Part shown: positions 29,930 to 40,462 of the stretch, piece after piece
Layout of the letters: each line of letters starts with the position of its first letter
How positions within the stretch are numbered: the first letter of the stretch is position 1
Source of the DNA: Halicephalobus mephisto
Lineage: Eukaryota > Nematoda > Chromadorea > Rhabditida > Panagrolaimidae
Assembly (NCBI GenBank): GCA_009193035.1
Contig: SWDT01000567.1
Span: forward strand, 186,001-250,000
Length of the DNA: 64,000 nucleotides
Direction: 5' to 3'
Translations under genes and position numbers: made by a program
The notes under the pieces: model-generated
The model's database searches: none
Seen by the model: only the letters and a program-made list of their open reading frames with translations
What the model was told of the DNA's origin: nothing

Positions 29930-30300
29930 CTTGGATTGAAATCAAAATTAAATTTGCAGGTTGCTTGCAACATTTAAGCAAATAAGTTGGTGTCAAAGTC
30001 AAAATTGCAGATTATTTGTAAAATTTAGGCAAATAGGTTGGTGTTGAAATCAAAATTAAATCTGCAGGTTGCTTGCAACATTTAGGCAAATAAGTTGATG
30101 TTAAAGTCGAAATTGCAGATTATTTATAAAATTTAAGTAAATAAATCCATGTCAAAGTCGAAATCAAAATTAAATCCGCAATTTGCTTCCAAAATTTTGG
30201 CAGATAAGTCAGTAATTTTATATTTACATTTGTAAAAATTTCGAAATCAAAATTAAATCTGAAATTTGTTTGCAACATTCTGCTGCCTAATTTGATTGTT
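29930..30300. repeat. GCAGGTTGCTTGCAAC irregular tandem cluster
   Basis: About five units of AAATTAAATCTGCAGGTTGC, TTGCAACATTTAGGCAAATA and AGTTGGTGTCAAAGTC. GTTGC and GCAAC around a two-base centre make a tiny palindrome in each unit. The same family forms a second cluster at 59220-59640. Confidence 0.65.
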
Positions 30301-30374
30301 ACAAAAAAGTTAACTTTAATTTTGACCAATTTGTAGACTTTGACACAAAAAAGTAAATTTCGATTTTACTTTAG

Positions 30375-30502
30375 AGATCCCAAGCGGGGTACTTGGGCCC
30401 TTAGGGAATGCAGGTCCTCCTCCACTTCTGGCCCTGCGCGAGACACTCATCCAGATTAGGCAGAATTCCGAATTTGCTTCACTTTCGCAAATTTACTCAT
30501 GA
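30375..30502 (+). CDS. Isolated exon-like island, 42 codons
   Basis: After an acceptor-like TTTTACTTTAG, a frame with balanced base composition reads IPSGVLGPLGNAGPPPLLAL, then RETLIQIRQNSEFASLSQIY before TGA at 30500-30502. The surrounding DNA is AT-rich repeat, so this 128-bp stretch stands out. I could not find upstream exons. It may be the terminal exon of a gene with long introns, an exon of a decayed gene, or chance. Confidence 0.25.
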
Positions 30503-31767
30503 GATCGTGAAATCTTAAATCCATGACTTTTTCGATTTTCTAACTTCGTTTTCACAGTGTTGACCATGACAAAGCCAATTTGAAAATTTTTCTTTTTTTC
30601 AAACAAAAAATTTTTGCAGTTAAAATTCAATAAATTTTTAAAGAAATGTAGTTTGCCGTTTTAAAAAAGTTGTTCTGGAAAAATGATAAAACTGACCGCC
30701 AGCTGTCGTCGTTTAACCCATTCGTGAAGGATTTTTAGTGTTACTTTATCCCATATGTTTTTGTTGAAAAAAGAAAATCATGTTATTATAAAAATCATAA
30801 ATTTGTCTCAACACGAATTTCTAAAAATTTATGGTTTTTTGGTTTTATGAAATTTTGGAAAATTCTAGAACATTTCTGAAATTTTCTATTGAATTCTAAA
30901 AGATTTTAGAAAACTTCTGAAATCTTTCATTGAATATTGGAAGCTTCTGAAAAGTTATATTAATTGTTGGGAGACTTCAGAAAGTTTTTACTGAATTTTA
31001 AAAGCCGTCATGAAATTTTTGATGATCTTAGAAACTTTTACAGGATTCTGGAAGATCTCAGAAGTTTTTTATAAGATTTTAGAAAGGTTTCAGAAGTCTC
31101 TACAGTAGATTCTAGAAATCCCTATCAGATTTTACAGAGAACCCGGAAGTCTACATTGGATTTTAGAGGTCTTCAGAAGTCCATAAAATTCTAGAAGTTT
31201 TCGAATTTTTTATAAAGTTCTAGAAGTTTTCAAAAATCCCTATAAAACTTCAAAAGTCTTCAGAAATCTCCACAAGATTCTAGAAAAATTCAAATATTTC
31301 AGGGAACTCTAAACATTTTACAAAATTTTAATCTTGTGTACAAAAAGAGGATTAAGGTGGATTTGCTGAAGCCCTTCCAGGTCGTGTCAATGACCTTGTT
31401 CGATTTAGTTATTTCCACTTTATTTGAGGCCACTTTTTGAGGAACAATGAATGCGCGAATGACGTTCTTTATTCGTCGACGAAATTTGGATCAAAAAGTT
31501 TTTCGCGAACTTTGGAGTATAGACTAATTCAGACAAATCATATTCACTTTATTCTTCGCTATTTTGTTTTTGACAGTTTTGTTTTTCAAATTGCAAAAGG
31601 CCAATTTTCGAGATTTGAACGAGAAACGTCAATTTGACAGACTACTTACACGCGACGAGATATCGGGGAGTCCTCTTCTATTTCAAACTCCATTTAGGAT
31701 TCGATTTTGCTTAATGGCTGTCGTTTTATTTCGTCTTAGTTATACTATTATGAAACTTAAAAATGAA

Positions 31768-32112
31768 TTTTTTTAATATATAACTCAATTTGAATCTCTA
31801 GAAATTGACAAAACTTGCAGTATTTTACAATTTCAACTCTTGTAATTTCGGAATTAAATGTTTTTTAAATTTCTTAAGTCAATATGGACATTTTGGATCA
31901 GAGTACATAAAATACTTAACCCTATATTTATCAATTCAGACTAATTTTGATATATGAAATCCTTACCACTCTAGAAACTTCTATATTAGGGTATATAGGG
32001 TACCTAACCCTCCATCTATCTTCTAAGTTCAATTCTCATACATGAAATTCCTACTGAATATCCTAAAAACGACTCTTATTATTACAATGTCCCTGTTTTA
32101 AAAAGTTTATTT
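31768..32112. repeat. Copy 2 of the ~340-bp dispersed repeat
   Basis: Near-identical, same-strand copy of 26918-27262, about 4.85 kb away. The few differences are point changes. See the entry for copy 1. Confidence 0.75.
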
Positions 32113-33484
32113 TTTGTTTAACTGAAGGACGGAAAACATTGATTTTTTATTTCTAAGAACGAGATTTGGACAATTTAGTTTTGTTTGCCGGAAATAGACC
32201 TGAAGTTGTTTCGCGCATTTTCGGACGACTGCATTCAACTGGTTTGTCTTGACTGGCTGGAATAAACACAATGAATAAAGCTGGTTGGTCAAAACCGGCA
32301 ATTTGGTGCCCTTTCCGACGGCAAAAGGTTTCTTTTCAAAGCTTTCCATAAATTCGTTTTTCTTTATTTTTAACATTTAAAAATTATATAAAATTCCGAA
32401 AGATTTCAGAAGTCTTTCAGAAAATTCTAGAAGATCTCAAAAGTTTTCTACAAGATTCCATAAAATTCCAAAAAGTTCGATGACATTCCAGAAGGCTTCA
32501 GAAGTTTTCTACAAGATTCCGGAAAATTCCAAGAATCTTCCACAATATTCTGGAAAATTTTGAAAATTTCTGCGAAATTCTAAGAAATCTTCGAAAATTC
32601 CTATAAAATTCTAGAAATTTCTAAAGAATTCTAAGGACTTTTAGAAATTTCTGTTGGATTCTGGAAAGTTCAAAATGATTTTTTTAAATTTCATAGATAT
32701 CTACCAAGTTCTAGGAAGATTCCAGGGAAATTTCTACAGAATTTTAGAACATTTCAGAATCTTTAATTAAATTTTCGAAGAATTTAGGTTTCAAAAATCT
32801 TGTAAACATTAATGCCCTTTTAGTCGACAAAAACGTGTTTATTTTAAAGCTTTCTGTAAATTCGTTTTTGACCTTCTTTAACAATTTCCACAGGATTCTG
32901 GAAGTCTTCAGCAACATTTTGGAGAATTTCAGAATCTTCTGTAATATTTCGGAAAACTTCAGAAATTTCCGCAAAATTCCAGAAGTCTTCAGAAACTCTC
33001 CATAGGATTCTAAGATTTCTGAATTTTCAATAAGATTCTAGGAACTTTCTGTAGAATTCTGGAAGATACTAAAACTTTTTATAAAATTTTAGGAGATCCT
33101 AGAAAATTTCAAAATTTTCTATAATCCTAAAACCTTCTACGAACTTCTATAAAATTTTATGTTTTCAGAAATCTCTATTACATTCTAGAAGACCTCTAAA
33201 ATGTTTTAGAATTCCCTAAAAGATCCCAGAATCTCCTAAAAACTTTTATAAAATCTTATAAATCTTTAGAATCTTTTAAAATTCAATACCTTTTTAGTTG
33301 AAAAGAATTTTTTGTTTCAAAAACCCTCTAAATTCTGCTTTTCCTTTTTTAACCTTTTTAATCTCGCGCAGACGTCAGCTGTTGATGTGAAGGAAAATCG
33401 GGTTCATTATTTCCCGGATGTTTTATGAATTCCCTCATCGTGATTAAGTAATGACTTTTTTCAATATTTTATTCATTTTTAGTC

Positions 33485-34373
33485 ATGAAATTTCGAGAAG
33501 TAACATCATTTTTGTTAATTTTTATCCTGGTTTGCTGTCTTTCAACTGTCCAAGGACTTAAATGCAAGTGCACTCAGAGCAGTTGGAAAACCACTTGCGA
33601 AAAAGGCATTTGTGAAGTGCCAGATGGCAGTAGTGGTAAGTAGTTATTTATTATTAACCATACTATTATGAAAATTAAAAACTGCCGTTGGGAATTTTTA
33701 AAATTTCCTAATCAGGAGTAAAAATTGCAAAACTTATTGTTTTTCAAATATAGTTAAAATAATAAAAATAAATTTTCCACGAAGTGGTTCTGGCATAAAG
33801 TTTTCGAAAATCTTAAGAAATTTATCCTAAATTTGGAGAGGACTCCAAATATCCTTAAATTCAAAAAGATATTAAAAAATAAAGATAAATTTCTTAGGAA
33901 ATTTTGAAATTTAGGTAAAAAAAAGCATGTGGAGAGAGAACGAGTAAGTTTCAATAGCGAGTTGCCAAATTTATCATTTTTCCATTTTTACAAACATTTC
34001 TCACTTGGCGTGGGAGTTCAAAAATCCCACGCTTTTTAAATTTAGTATTTGTAACATTTCACAATTTCTAGCTTGTCTGATGTTGGATCACCCAGTTAGC
34101 GGAAGACACTACGCTTGTTCCCAATCCCCTGCTCGTCAACCAGATTGCATCGAAAAAATAACAAAATCCGGAGCTACAGTTACAGTATGCTCTTGTGATT
34201 CTTCTGATTTCTGTAACTTCCAATTATGGCCCTCTGACACTCCAGAAGTGACTTCTGCTTCGAGTAGCACTGTCAGAGATGGCAGAAGAGAACTCCAGAT
34301 CGTTAACAGTACCCCAGGTACCCGATGGGGTGCTCTGATCGGATTTGTTTTGCTCAATTTTATTCGCCTTTAA
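33485..34373 (+). CDS. GPI-type three-finger (Ly6/uPAR-like) surface protein, 151 aa
   Basis: Two exons, 33485-33635 and 34072-34373. The N-terminus MKFREVTSFLLIFILVCCLS is a signal peptide. The mature part has paired cysteines (CKCTQSSWKTTC, CEVP, CLMLD, YACSQS, CIEKI, VCSCDSSDFCN); CSCDSSDFCN matches the closing CxxxxxCN motif of three-finger domains. A Ser/Thr-rich spacer leads to a hydrophobic end (WGALIGFVLLNFIRL), typical of GPI attachment. The family includes many worm surface proteins with ill-defined roles; the exact orthologue is not recognised. The acceptor TTTTTAG ends two bases before the ATG, so the mRNA is probably trans-spliced. AATAAA lies about 100 nt after the stop. The 436-nt intron holds a GAATTC-family repeat. 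Confidence 0.85.
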
Positions 34374-34791
34374 GTTCGTTACATTTGCTTTTTTAATTCT
34401 GGGTATATTGGTTTGCCAAAGGGCATCATTCACCGTGAACATTGATCTTCTTTCATGTTTCGTTGGACTATCTAATAAAATTCAATCAGATTATTTCTTT
34501 ACATAATTTGATCTTTTAGGGATTTAAATAATAAAAATTGGTTTTCTACTTCATTGGAATGTTTAGTAAAATCCAACCATATCAATTTTTCTACATTGTT
34601 CGATATTTTGGAAATTTAAAGGAATGTAAAAATCGATTTTTTATCTCGTTAGAGTTAAAAACAACCTGTGCCGAAGTCTGTAAAGCGGTCAGCAGCTAAA
34701 TTTTCAAGTAACAATTAGACAGATCTGCTAGAGTGTTGCAAGTAAAGTGCAAATTTTACTATCATTCAAAGTTTACATGAATATTAATATA
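34374..34791. other. 3' flank of the Ly6-like gene up to the mariner insertion
   Basis: AATAAAATTCAATCAGATTA and TAGTAAAATCCAACCATATC mark a degenerate ~100-bp repeat; a related tract (CTAATAAAACTCCATCGAAT) reappears on the other side of the mariner element at about 36980-37100. That suggests the element inserted into an existing repeat. No gene seen. Confidence 0.4.
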
Positions 34792-34889
34792 TTAGGCCAA
34801 TTCACGCAAACGTAGGGATGAACTTTTATTAATAATTATTTTCATAATACACCAAGAAAATGAAATTGTATATTAACTAAACGTATTCT

Positions 34890-35489
34890 CCCTCCGATCT
34901 AATGACACGCTCCTATCGCTCTGGAAATCGCGGGATAGCCAGATAATGACTTCCAAGGTTTGGCTTCGTTGGCTAGCAACTTTCTGTTTCAGTCATGCCC
35001 AGAGACGGTGGTCACATGGGGTAAGGTCGGGAGAATAGGGTGGCCAGTCATCCTTACGAATGTAGGTAACACCTAAATTCTCCAAAGTCTCGTCGGCTCG
35101 ATGGCTGGAAGCCCTGTCCGGCATGAAGACCCAATTGCCTTCGGGGTACAATGCATTGGCATTCTCGATAAATTCCGAGTTCTGAATAAGATCTCGGTAT
35201 CGATCACCATTCATTGTTTCCCCAACCTCGTAGACTTCCAAATGGACAGCTCCACGGCTAGATATGACGCCCCAGATCATCAACTTCGGCGAGTAGGCTC
35301 TCCTCTTAGGTTCAATTTCTTCTGATTACTGTCAGCATAAACTCGGTCATTCCTAGCTCTTTTAGTTTTCGAGAAAATTCGATGTAGTCTTTTTTTGGAC
35401 CACACTGTAATATTGGCGAGTTCTTTAATAAACTGAAAACATGGGGAGTAATTAAAACTCTTAGCTAGATAGAAATCTACACCCACCAT
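34890..35489 (-). pseudogene. Broken mariner (DD34D) transposase, C-terminal part
   Basis: Two overlapping minus-strand frames, 35280-35489 and 34993-35283, together read as the catalytic half of a mariner transposase: RARNDRVYAD, then MIWGVISSRGAVHLEV, VFMPDRASSHRADETL and WPPYSPDLTPCDHRLWA. The second catalytic Asp (MPDRAS) and the third (PCDHRLW) are separated by 34 residues, the DD34D spacing. The protein is broken by a frame change near 35285 and a TGA right after HRLWA, with recognisable sequence continuing in the same frame to about 34890. The segment where the first catalytic Asp should lie reads VWSKKRLHRI without an Asp. It is very unlikely to be active. Confidence 0.8.
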
Positions 35490-35831
35490 GACACGCTATG
35501 CTTTAATTTTTAAACAATTAAAATCTCATGTTATCTGCATGCAAAGTCAGCAATGGTTGCAGCGAGAGATGCCAACAATGTTTATAGGTAGTATTACAGG
35601 TAATTACACAGATACGATGTGAGAGTCGAATGTAGAGAGATGGAGAAGATTCTTAGAGAATGAAGGGCAATACGGTGAAATTAAACTACTTCCTGTGTTA
35701 GACCGTCCAGAAGTACTGGATCCTTTTGATACTATTCAAAAATCGAGTATACAGTCAGTACTCCAAGATGTGCCCATCCAAGTGTCTCTTCGTATCATTT
35801 GTGTAGGAATACAACATTCTGAATCCTTATT

Positions 35832-36381
35832 CTAAGCAATTAAATATCTGTTGGGAGAATTAAATGAACCAAATTGATAAAAATTAGTGCTGTTCCGATA
35901 TGGATTTTTGGGATCGATACGATATTCAACGCTTTTGCCATCGTCTAGAAGTCTTCTCGGAACTTTATCGATTGATTGTAGAGTGCAGGTAAATGTTTCG
36001 CTTCTTTGATGACCAACCATCGGCTGTTAACACAAAACATTCGACATTTTTAAGCTTCTCGATCAGCTTGCTAAACTCCAATCTGTACTGCTTTTCAAGC
36101 AACGATGTCATGAACCTGCAACCTTTCAGTTCGTACCTAAAAATTTGGATAATAAGCATAATAATTAGCTAACTTACTTTTGTGAAAGAAGATCATTGAG
36201 ACCCGGCCACTACAAAATTCAACGGCAAATGATTAACGCACATGAATTCGAGCAGATCTCTGTCGAGTTTCTTTGAGTACTCGAAAGCAAAACCTGAGTT
36301 AATGTCATAAGAACCTAATCTTTGCAGAAATTCGATCACGGATCGCCAATAGTTGTTCTTTACTGTTTCACAAGAATTCAA
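35832..36381 (-). pseudogene. hAT-type transposase remnant inside the mariner element
   Basis: Three minus-strand frames (36193-36381, 35965-36159, 35832-36020) read as decayed hAT transposase: LLEFMCVNHLPLNFVV, KLIEKLKNVECFVLTADGWS and SETFTCTLQSIDKVPR. The TADGWSS motif and the preceding helix are typical of the hAT catalytic core around the first acidic residue. Stops and frame changes separate the pieces. A plus-strand open stretch at about 35620-35835 (EGQYGEIKLLPVLDRPEVLD) is also present and unassigned. Confidence 0.65.
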
Positions 36382-36411
36382 GCATCTCTACGTTTGCGTG
36401 AATTAGCCTAA

Positions 36412-37257
36412 TACTTTGATTTTGGCATCGACTACCTGATAGATCTCCAGGTTGATTCTTTAATAATTAGTAATAGCACAGGTAAAGTAATAGTAGTAGT
36501 AATAATAATAGCAGTAATAATATTAATAACTGTTGTATCTGTTGGTCCGAGTGGCTCGCGTACTGACGAATAGGGTAAATATTGTAGAAAAGGTTTACCT
36601 TAAAAAGGCTTAAGAGACGATACAAAATTACTGTGTCGAACTTGACACATGTTGCAAACAAACACAATGACAATTCCTGCCAAGAGGAACTGTATGTTCC
36701 TTTGTCGGTGCTAAGAGAATCCAGCGATCTCTACTAATTGTGTTTCCAAGGGTGAGGTGCCTGATCTAACAATAGCAAAAAGTAATAATAATAGTAATAG
36801 TAATAACAATAGTAACCAAAAATAATGAAAAAATACCAACAATGGTAAAAAAGGAATGCAACTGGCGCACTCTTCGAGCTAGAATAAGCCATTTAATGTT
36901 CAGGAACTTTCGTTTCAAGATCGTGTTTCCTCATTCGGTTGCTCTTCTACAAAGTAGGTTAATTCCTATCACTTTAATTACCTAATAAAACTCCATCGAA
37001 TTGATTTTTGAGTTTTATCTTTCACTTTATAATCTTCAAAAACGCATAAAAATCGCTTTGCTATTTCGTCATCTTATATAGCGGATTCGGTGGAATTAAT
37101 TTTTTATTACATTTCGTCATCTGACATTTGAAGTTTAAAAAAAATATAAAGGTCCGTTTCCCACTTGGGTCGAAGGCCAAACAATCCCTCCTAGGTCGAT
37201 TTGATAAGAATTCGTCCAATCGAACGGAGATTGATTTTGGATCAATTTTCTTCAAAA
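36412..37257. other. Spacer before the ZIP gene with ATA/TAG microsatellites
   Basis: Trinucleotide-rich tracts (TAGTAGTAATAATAATAGCA at about 36490-36530; AATAATAATAGTAATAGTAA at 36780-36830) flank a less AT-rich stretch of about 200 bp with no supported frame. From 36980 a degenerate repeat resembles the one at 34440-34650. The final 100 bp before 37258 lack a clear trans-splice acceptor; ATTTTCTTCAAAAATG surrounds the start. Confidence 0.45.
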
Positions 37258-39329
37258 ATGAACAATACTTTTTTAAAATTATTGTTACTTTTAATTATGT
37301 TAATTTTAACATTTTTCTTCGGATTAATTCCCATAAAGGTTTGGAATATTGTGAAGTAAAATTAAAATTAAATTTTAAAGGTTGTGAAATACTTAGAAGA
37401 CAAACAGCGACAATCGCTTCTGAACAACCATAACGCCAGACGATGGCCGGCCATAGTGATTTCTTTTTTGACCTGTTTTGCCGGAGGTGTTTTCCTCGGG
37501 ATTATCTTCTTGGATATCCTTCCTGATGCTAAGTAATTTTGTTGTGATTTTCAATCTACAAAGTAGGGTTTCAGTGATGCATTGGCTTACGCTCAATCCC
37601 ACGGTACTTGGAACGTGGATTATCCCATCGTCCACTTATTCGCTTTAGTAGGGTTCTTCCTAGTTTATTTCGTCGAAGAAATCAGGTTGGTGTTATTTTC
37701 ATTAGTTTAATTTTTTATTAAAAACCATAAAAATTCGTTCTCTATAGGATACTTGGATGTTAATTGTAATTTTTAGGATATTTATAAATAAATTCACATA
37801 TCAAAATGAACCTTGGAAGGCGGATAAAGGATTTTAGATTTTATCTATTCTAATTTATAAGCTCCTAAATCTATCTAAAAAACTCATTCCTATGTAAGAT
37901 TACGAAATTGGACTTTTAGGCTACTTTAGTTTCCTAGAACTTCTAAAATTTCGCGTCAGAACCACTTCTTAAAAAGTTCATATATAAATTTTATGATATT
38001 GCACTTAGTTTTTCTTAATTTTATAGTTTTATTTTCCAGTGTTGCTGCTTTTGGAGAACATTCTCATGGGCACGATCAGACCCTCGTCACTCAGAACCCT
38101 TCAATATTCAACATGAATCGCGGGGCTCCCAACGGCGGAACTGCAGCCCAATCTCCTAGAAGAAAAAGCACATCTAGTTGGTGAGATTACTTGTTTACTA
38201 AAAAATAATTTTACTCTAAATAGCCTCCCGAAACAATCTATACGTAATTTTCCAGCTTTTAGGTATATTCAGGATCTCTTCAATTTTTGCTGATATATCT
38301 TCTGGAATGAGAAAATCACAAGTATAAAAAATTAGTATATCGAAAGTTTAAAAAATAGAAACGAATTCACTTACTTTCCAGACGAAATATTTTGTGCTTT
38401 AAGCAATTTTTTCAATTTTGGACGAATTCGCTTACTTAGTTAGCGACATAATTTACACTTTAAACGACTTCGCTTATTTTTAAGGGAATTTTTGATAAAT
38501 CACTTTGACAGCATTCATCTTCGATTTTAATTAACTTTAATAACCGTTTTGTGTATTTAGATGTACTTTCACATCGACTTTAGTTGTTTAACCAATTTTC
38601 CAAAAAAATAACAAAAAATATAAAAATGAAAATTCAGGATTGTCTTTTCCCAGAAGATATTGTAAGAAAATAAGATTCTAGATTCTGAATGTATTTTTGG
38701 AAAAGCTGGGATTTGATATATGGATGATTTTACAAGGCATTTTGAATAGGATTTTTTAAAATTTTATATTTTAATTTTTCGAACATTTTTTACTTTATTT
38801 TTACAGTGAAATCCATGGACACGATCAACATAGCGATGACGGAGTGATTCCTCCAGAAGAAAGAAAACGGGCCTTCGTGAAGTCAATGACGTTCACCTTC
38901 GCGTTGCTGGTCCACGCGTCGCTCGAGGGGTTCGCCTTTGGGGTGCAATCGACGGATATATCTGTTTTATCCTTGTTCTTCGGTATCATTGTCCACAAAT
39001 GTATCGTGGCATTCAGTGTAGGGATGAGATTGATCCGATGTCATCCGCACAATATTTGGTTCGTCACAGCTTTGATCGCAGTTGTCGCTGTGGTTTCGCC
39101 GTTGTTCGGACTTTTAGGTACAATTCTGGAAGATTCAAATTGGAACGAATTAACGAAGAATGAGATATCGTTTATCCTGATAGCAATCAGCATGGGAACT
39201 TTTTTATATATCGCTTTTTTCGAAATGTTAGCTCCGGAAAGAATGAACGAAAAATCGTCTTTTTACAACATGATTGCTACGTTTCTTGGATCTGCTTTAA
39301 TTGCAGGAATTATGACAGTTGCTTCGTAA
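37258..39329 (+). CDS. ZIP-family (SLC39) zinc transporter, 335 aa
   Basis: Imports zinc or related metals into the cytosol. Five exons: 37258-37338, 37381-37532, 37575-37685, 38040-38180 and 38807-39329, the first two introns being 42 nt. The first exon encodes a hydrophobic TM1 (LKLLLLLIMLILTFFFGLIP). GGVFLGIIFLDILPDA forms TM2, HLFALVGFFLVYFVEEI TM3. The loop between TM3 and TM4 is His-rich (EHSHGHD; HGHDQHSDD), the usual metal-binding loop. TM4 has the signature HASLEGFAFG (His198, Glu202) and TM5 has HKCIVAFSVG (His225), the transport-site residues of ZIPs. Length fits human ZIP1/ZIP3 (about 320 aa). The worm member (zipt series) is not decided here. The fourth intron is 626 nt. Confidence 0.92.
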
Positions 39330-40018
39330 ATAATAATTAATCCTAAAAAGTATAAAATTAAAATGTTTTTTTGGACAGAAAGTTGTGGATTTTATCGAAA
39401 GGGAAAAAGTGGTTCCTGACGCGAACGTCTGGCTTGGTTTGTGAAAACGCACGTTTTCAGTCGACATCTTATTTTTTTTTAAATTTTATTTTTTAATATT
39501 TTGTTTAATTTTCATTTATCCCTTAAAAAACTCATGTAATTACCAATGTCATATATCCTCTGTTGATATCATGTCTTTGTTTTTCGTAATTTTATGTGAA
39601 ATTTTTCTTTTTTATTTCTCCTATATCTTAATTGATTTTACTTTATTTTTGTGAAAAATCATATAGTTATTGGTGTTACATATCTGCGATTCAGTGATAA
39701 TCCCATTGTTTCTGTAATTTTATATGAAACTTGTTTTCACCCTCCTATTGGCAGTCAATTATTCTTTATTTTAATACTAAAGCACATTCAGTAATACTAT
39801 CTACTCATATAACGATATTACCTCTATTTCCCCATATATTTTATATAAACCTCATTTTCGTTTATCCACTACTTGATTTCTCCATCATCTTAAAAACTAC
39901 ATATTGACCGATATTATACACTACTGCGTTTTTGTATTCACTTTGAAATTTTACACGAAACTTATTTTGCGATATTTTCTGCTTCATTTATTTCACAAGA
40001 CTATAGATCGATTTTAGA
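39330..40018. other. Spacer between ZIP and COX8-like genes
   Basis: A loose repeat of about 110-120 bp (GTAATTTTATATGAAACTTG-type, each with a TTATTTCTCCT-like stretch) occupies 39530-39990. A less AT-rich patch at 39400-39460 (GTGGTTCCTGACGCGAACGT) is close to the ZIP 3' end. At 40011-40017 ATTTTAG ends one base before the next ATG, a probable trans-splice site. Confidence 0.45.
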
Positions 40019-40350
40019 ATGATTAGCCGTGCTGTCTTCAACGTTAGCCGTTTGGCTGCTCGCCGTGTCCCAGCGGTCCAGGCTTCTCGTCAAGTCCACA
40101 AGGGAGTTGAAAGTGTCCCTCCAATGCGATTCATGAGTATTCCGGTAAACTTTAATTTTAATAAAAGATAAAATAAACTCTTTAGGAACGTATGGGACTT
40201 TACTTCTTCATCGCTTTCGCATTCTTGAGCTATCCAACTTACGTCATGTGGAACCTGGATAACCTTCGTCCTCGTCCCGACAACAGTCTCAACGAAGAAG
40301 CCCTCGCCGAACGTGAACGCCGTCTCGCTGCAAAGGGGGGTAAGAACTGA
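40019..40350 (+). CDS. Small mitochondrial inner-membrane protein, COX8-like, 96 aa
   Basis: Two exons, 40019-40144 and 40186-40350, with a 41-nt intron. The first 30 residues (MISRAVFNVSRLAARRVPAV) are rich in Arg and Ala without acids, like a mitochondrial presequence. One TM segment follows (MGLYFFIAFAFLSYPTYVMW), then NLDNLRPRPDN. The layout, basic presequence, PP before the helix and LxxLRPRPD-like end, resembles cytochrome c oxidase subunit 8 (which ends LETYRRPE), so a respiratory-chain role is likely but the family call is tentative. Codons are strongly biased (CGT, CTC, TTC, AAC, GAA), as in highly expressed worm genes. Tail-to-tail with the next gene, 112 bp apart. Confidence 0.75.
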
Positions 40351-40462
40351 AGCGACTAGCTGAGGATTCTAGAACCTTTGTAAATCGTTCTTAGATGTTT
40401 CATTTCATAAAGTGAAATTCGAAAATGACGAGATTTTATTTCAAATTACGAAATTTTTACAT

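Larger units (their letters stand above)
26726..33484. other. 6.8-kb repeat-rich intergenic region
   Basis: Between the Kir and Ly6-like genes I find only repeats and isolated islands: the 340-bp pair (26918, 31768), an SL1 copy (27330), AT-rich low complexity (27740-28080), a run of GGTCCCGACACGAAATTCC hairpins (28360-29200), copies of the GCGCGGGAATTCAAAA family (29280-29540), a TTGCAGGTTGCTTGCAAC cluster (29930-30300), a single exon-like island (30375-30502), and TTCTAGAAGATTTCAGAAGT-type decayed tandem sequence (30830-31320, 32400-33300). A less AT-rich patch at about 33365-33450 just upstream of the Ly6-like start may be its promoter. Confidence 0.55.
34792..36411 (-). mobile_element. 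1.62-kb mariner-type element, chimeric with hAT remnants
   Basis: The ends are 29-bp terminal inverted repeats (TTAGGCCAATTCACGCAAAC...) differing at two positions, flanked on both sides by TA, the target duplication of Tc1/mariner elements. The left third carries a minus-strand mariner transposase remnant; the right half carries minus-strand pieces of an hAT transposase instead of the mariner N-terminus. A transposon-in-transposon insertion followed by deletion, or a captured fragment, would give this arrangement. Confidence 0.8.

Noticed and set aside
31447..31528. 26-codon frame MNARMTFFIRRRNLDQKVFR
   Set aside because: Too short, without splice sites or an attachable exon.
32107..32376. 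89-codon minus-strand open frame
   Set aside because: No splice signals, no family similarity, and it lies in decayed repeat sequence.
36540..36610. tRNA-like GGTCCGAGTGGCTCGCG D-arm
   Set aside because: No matching anticodon arm or T-loop (GGTTCGAnnCC) follows within tRNA distance.
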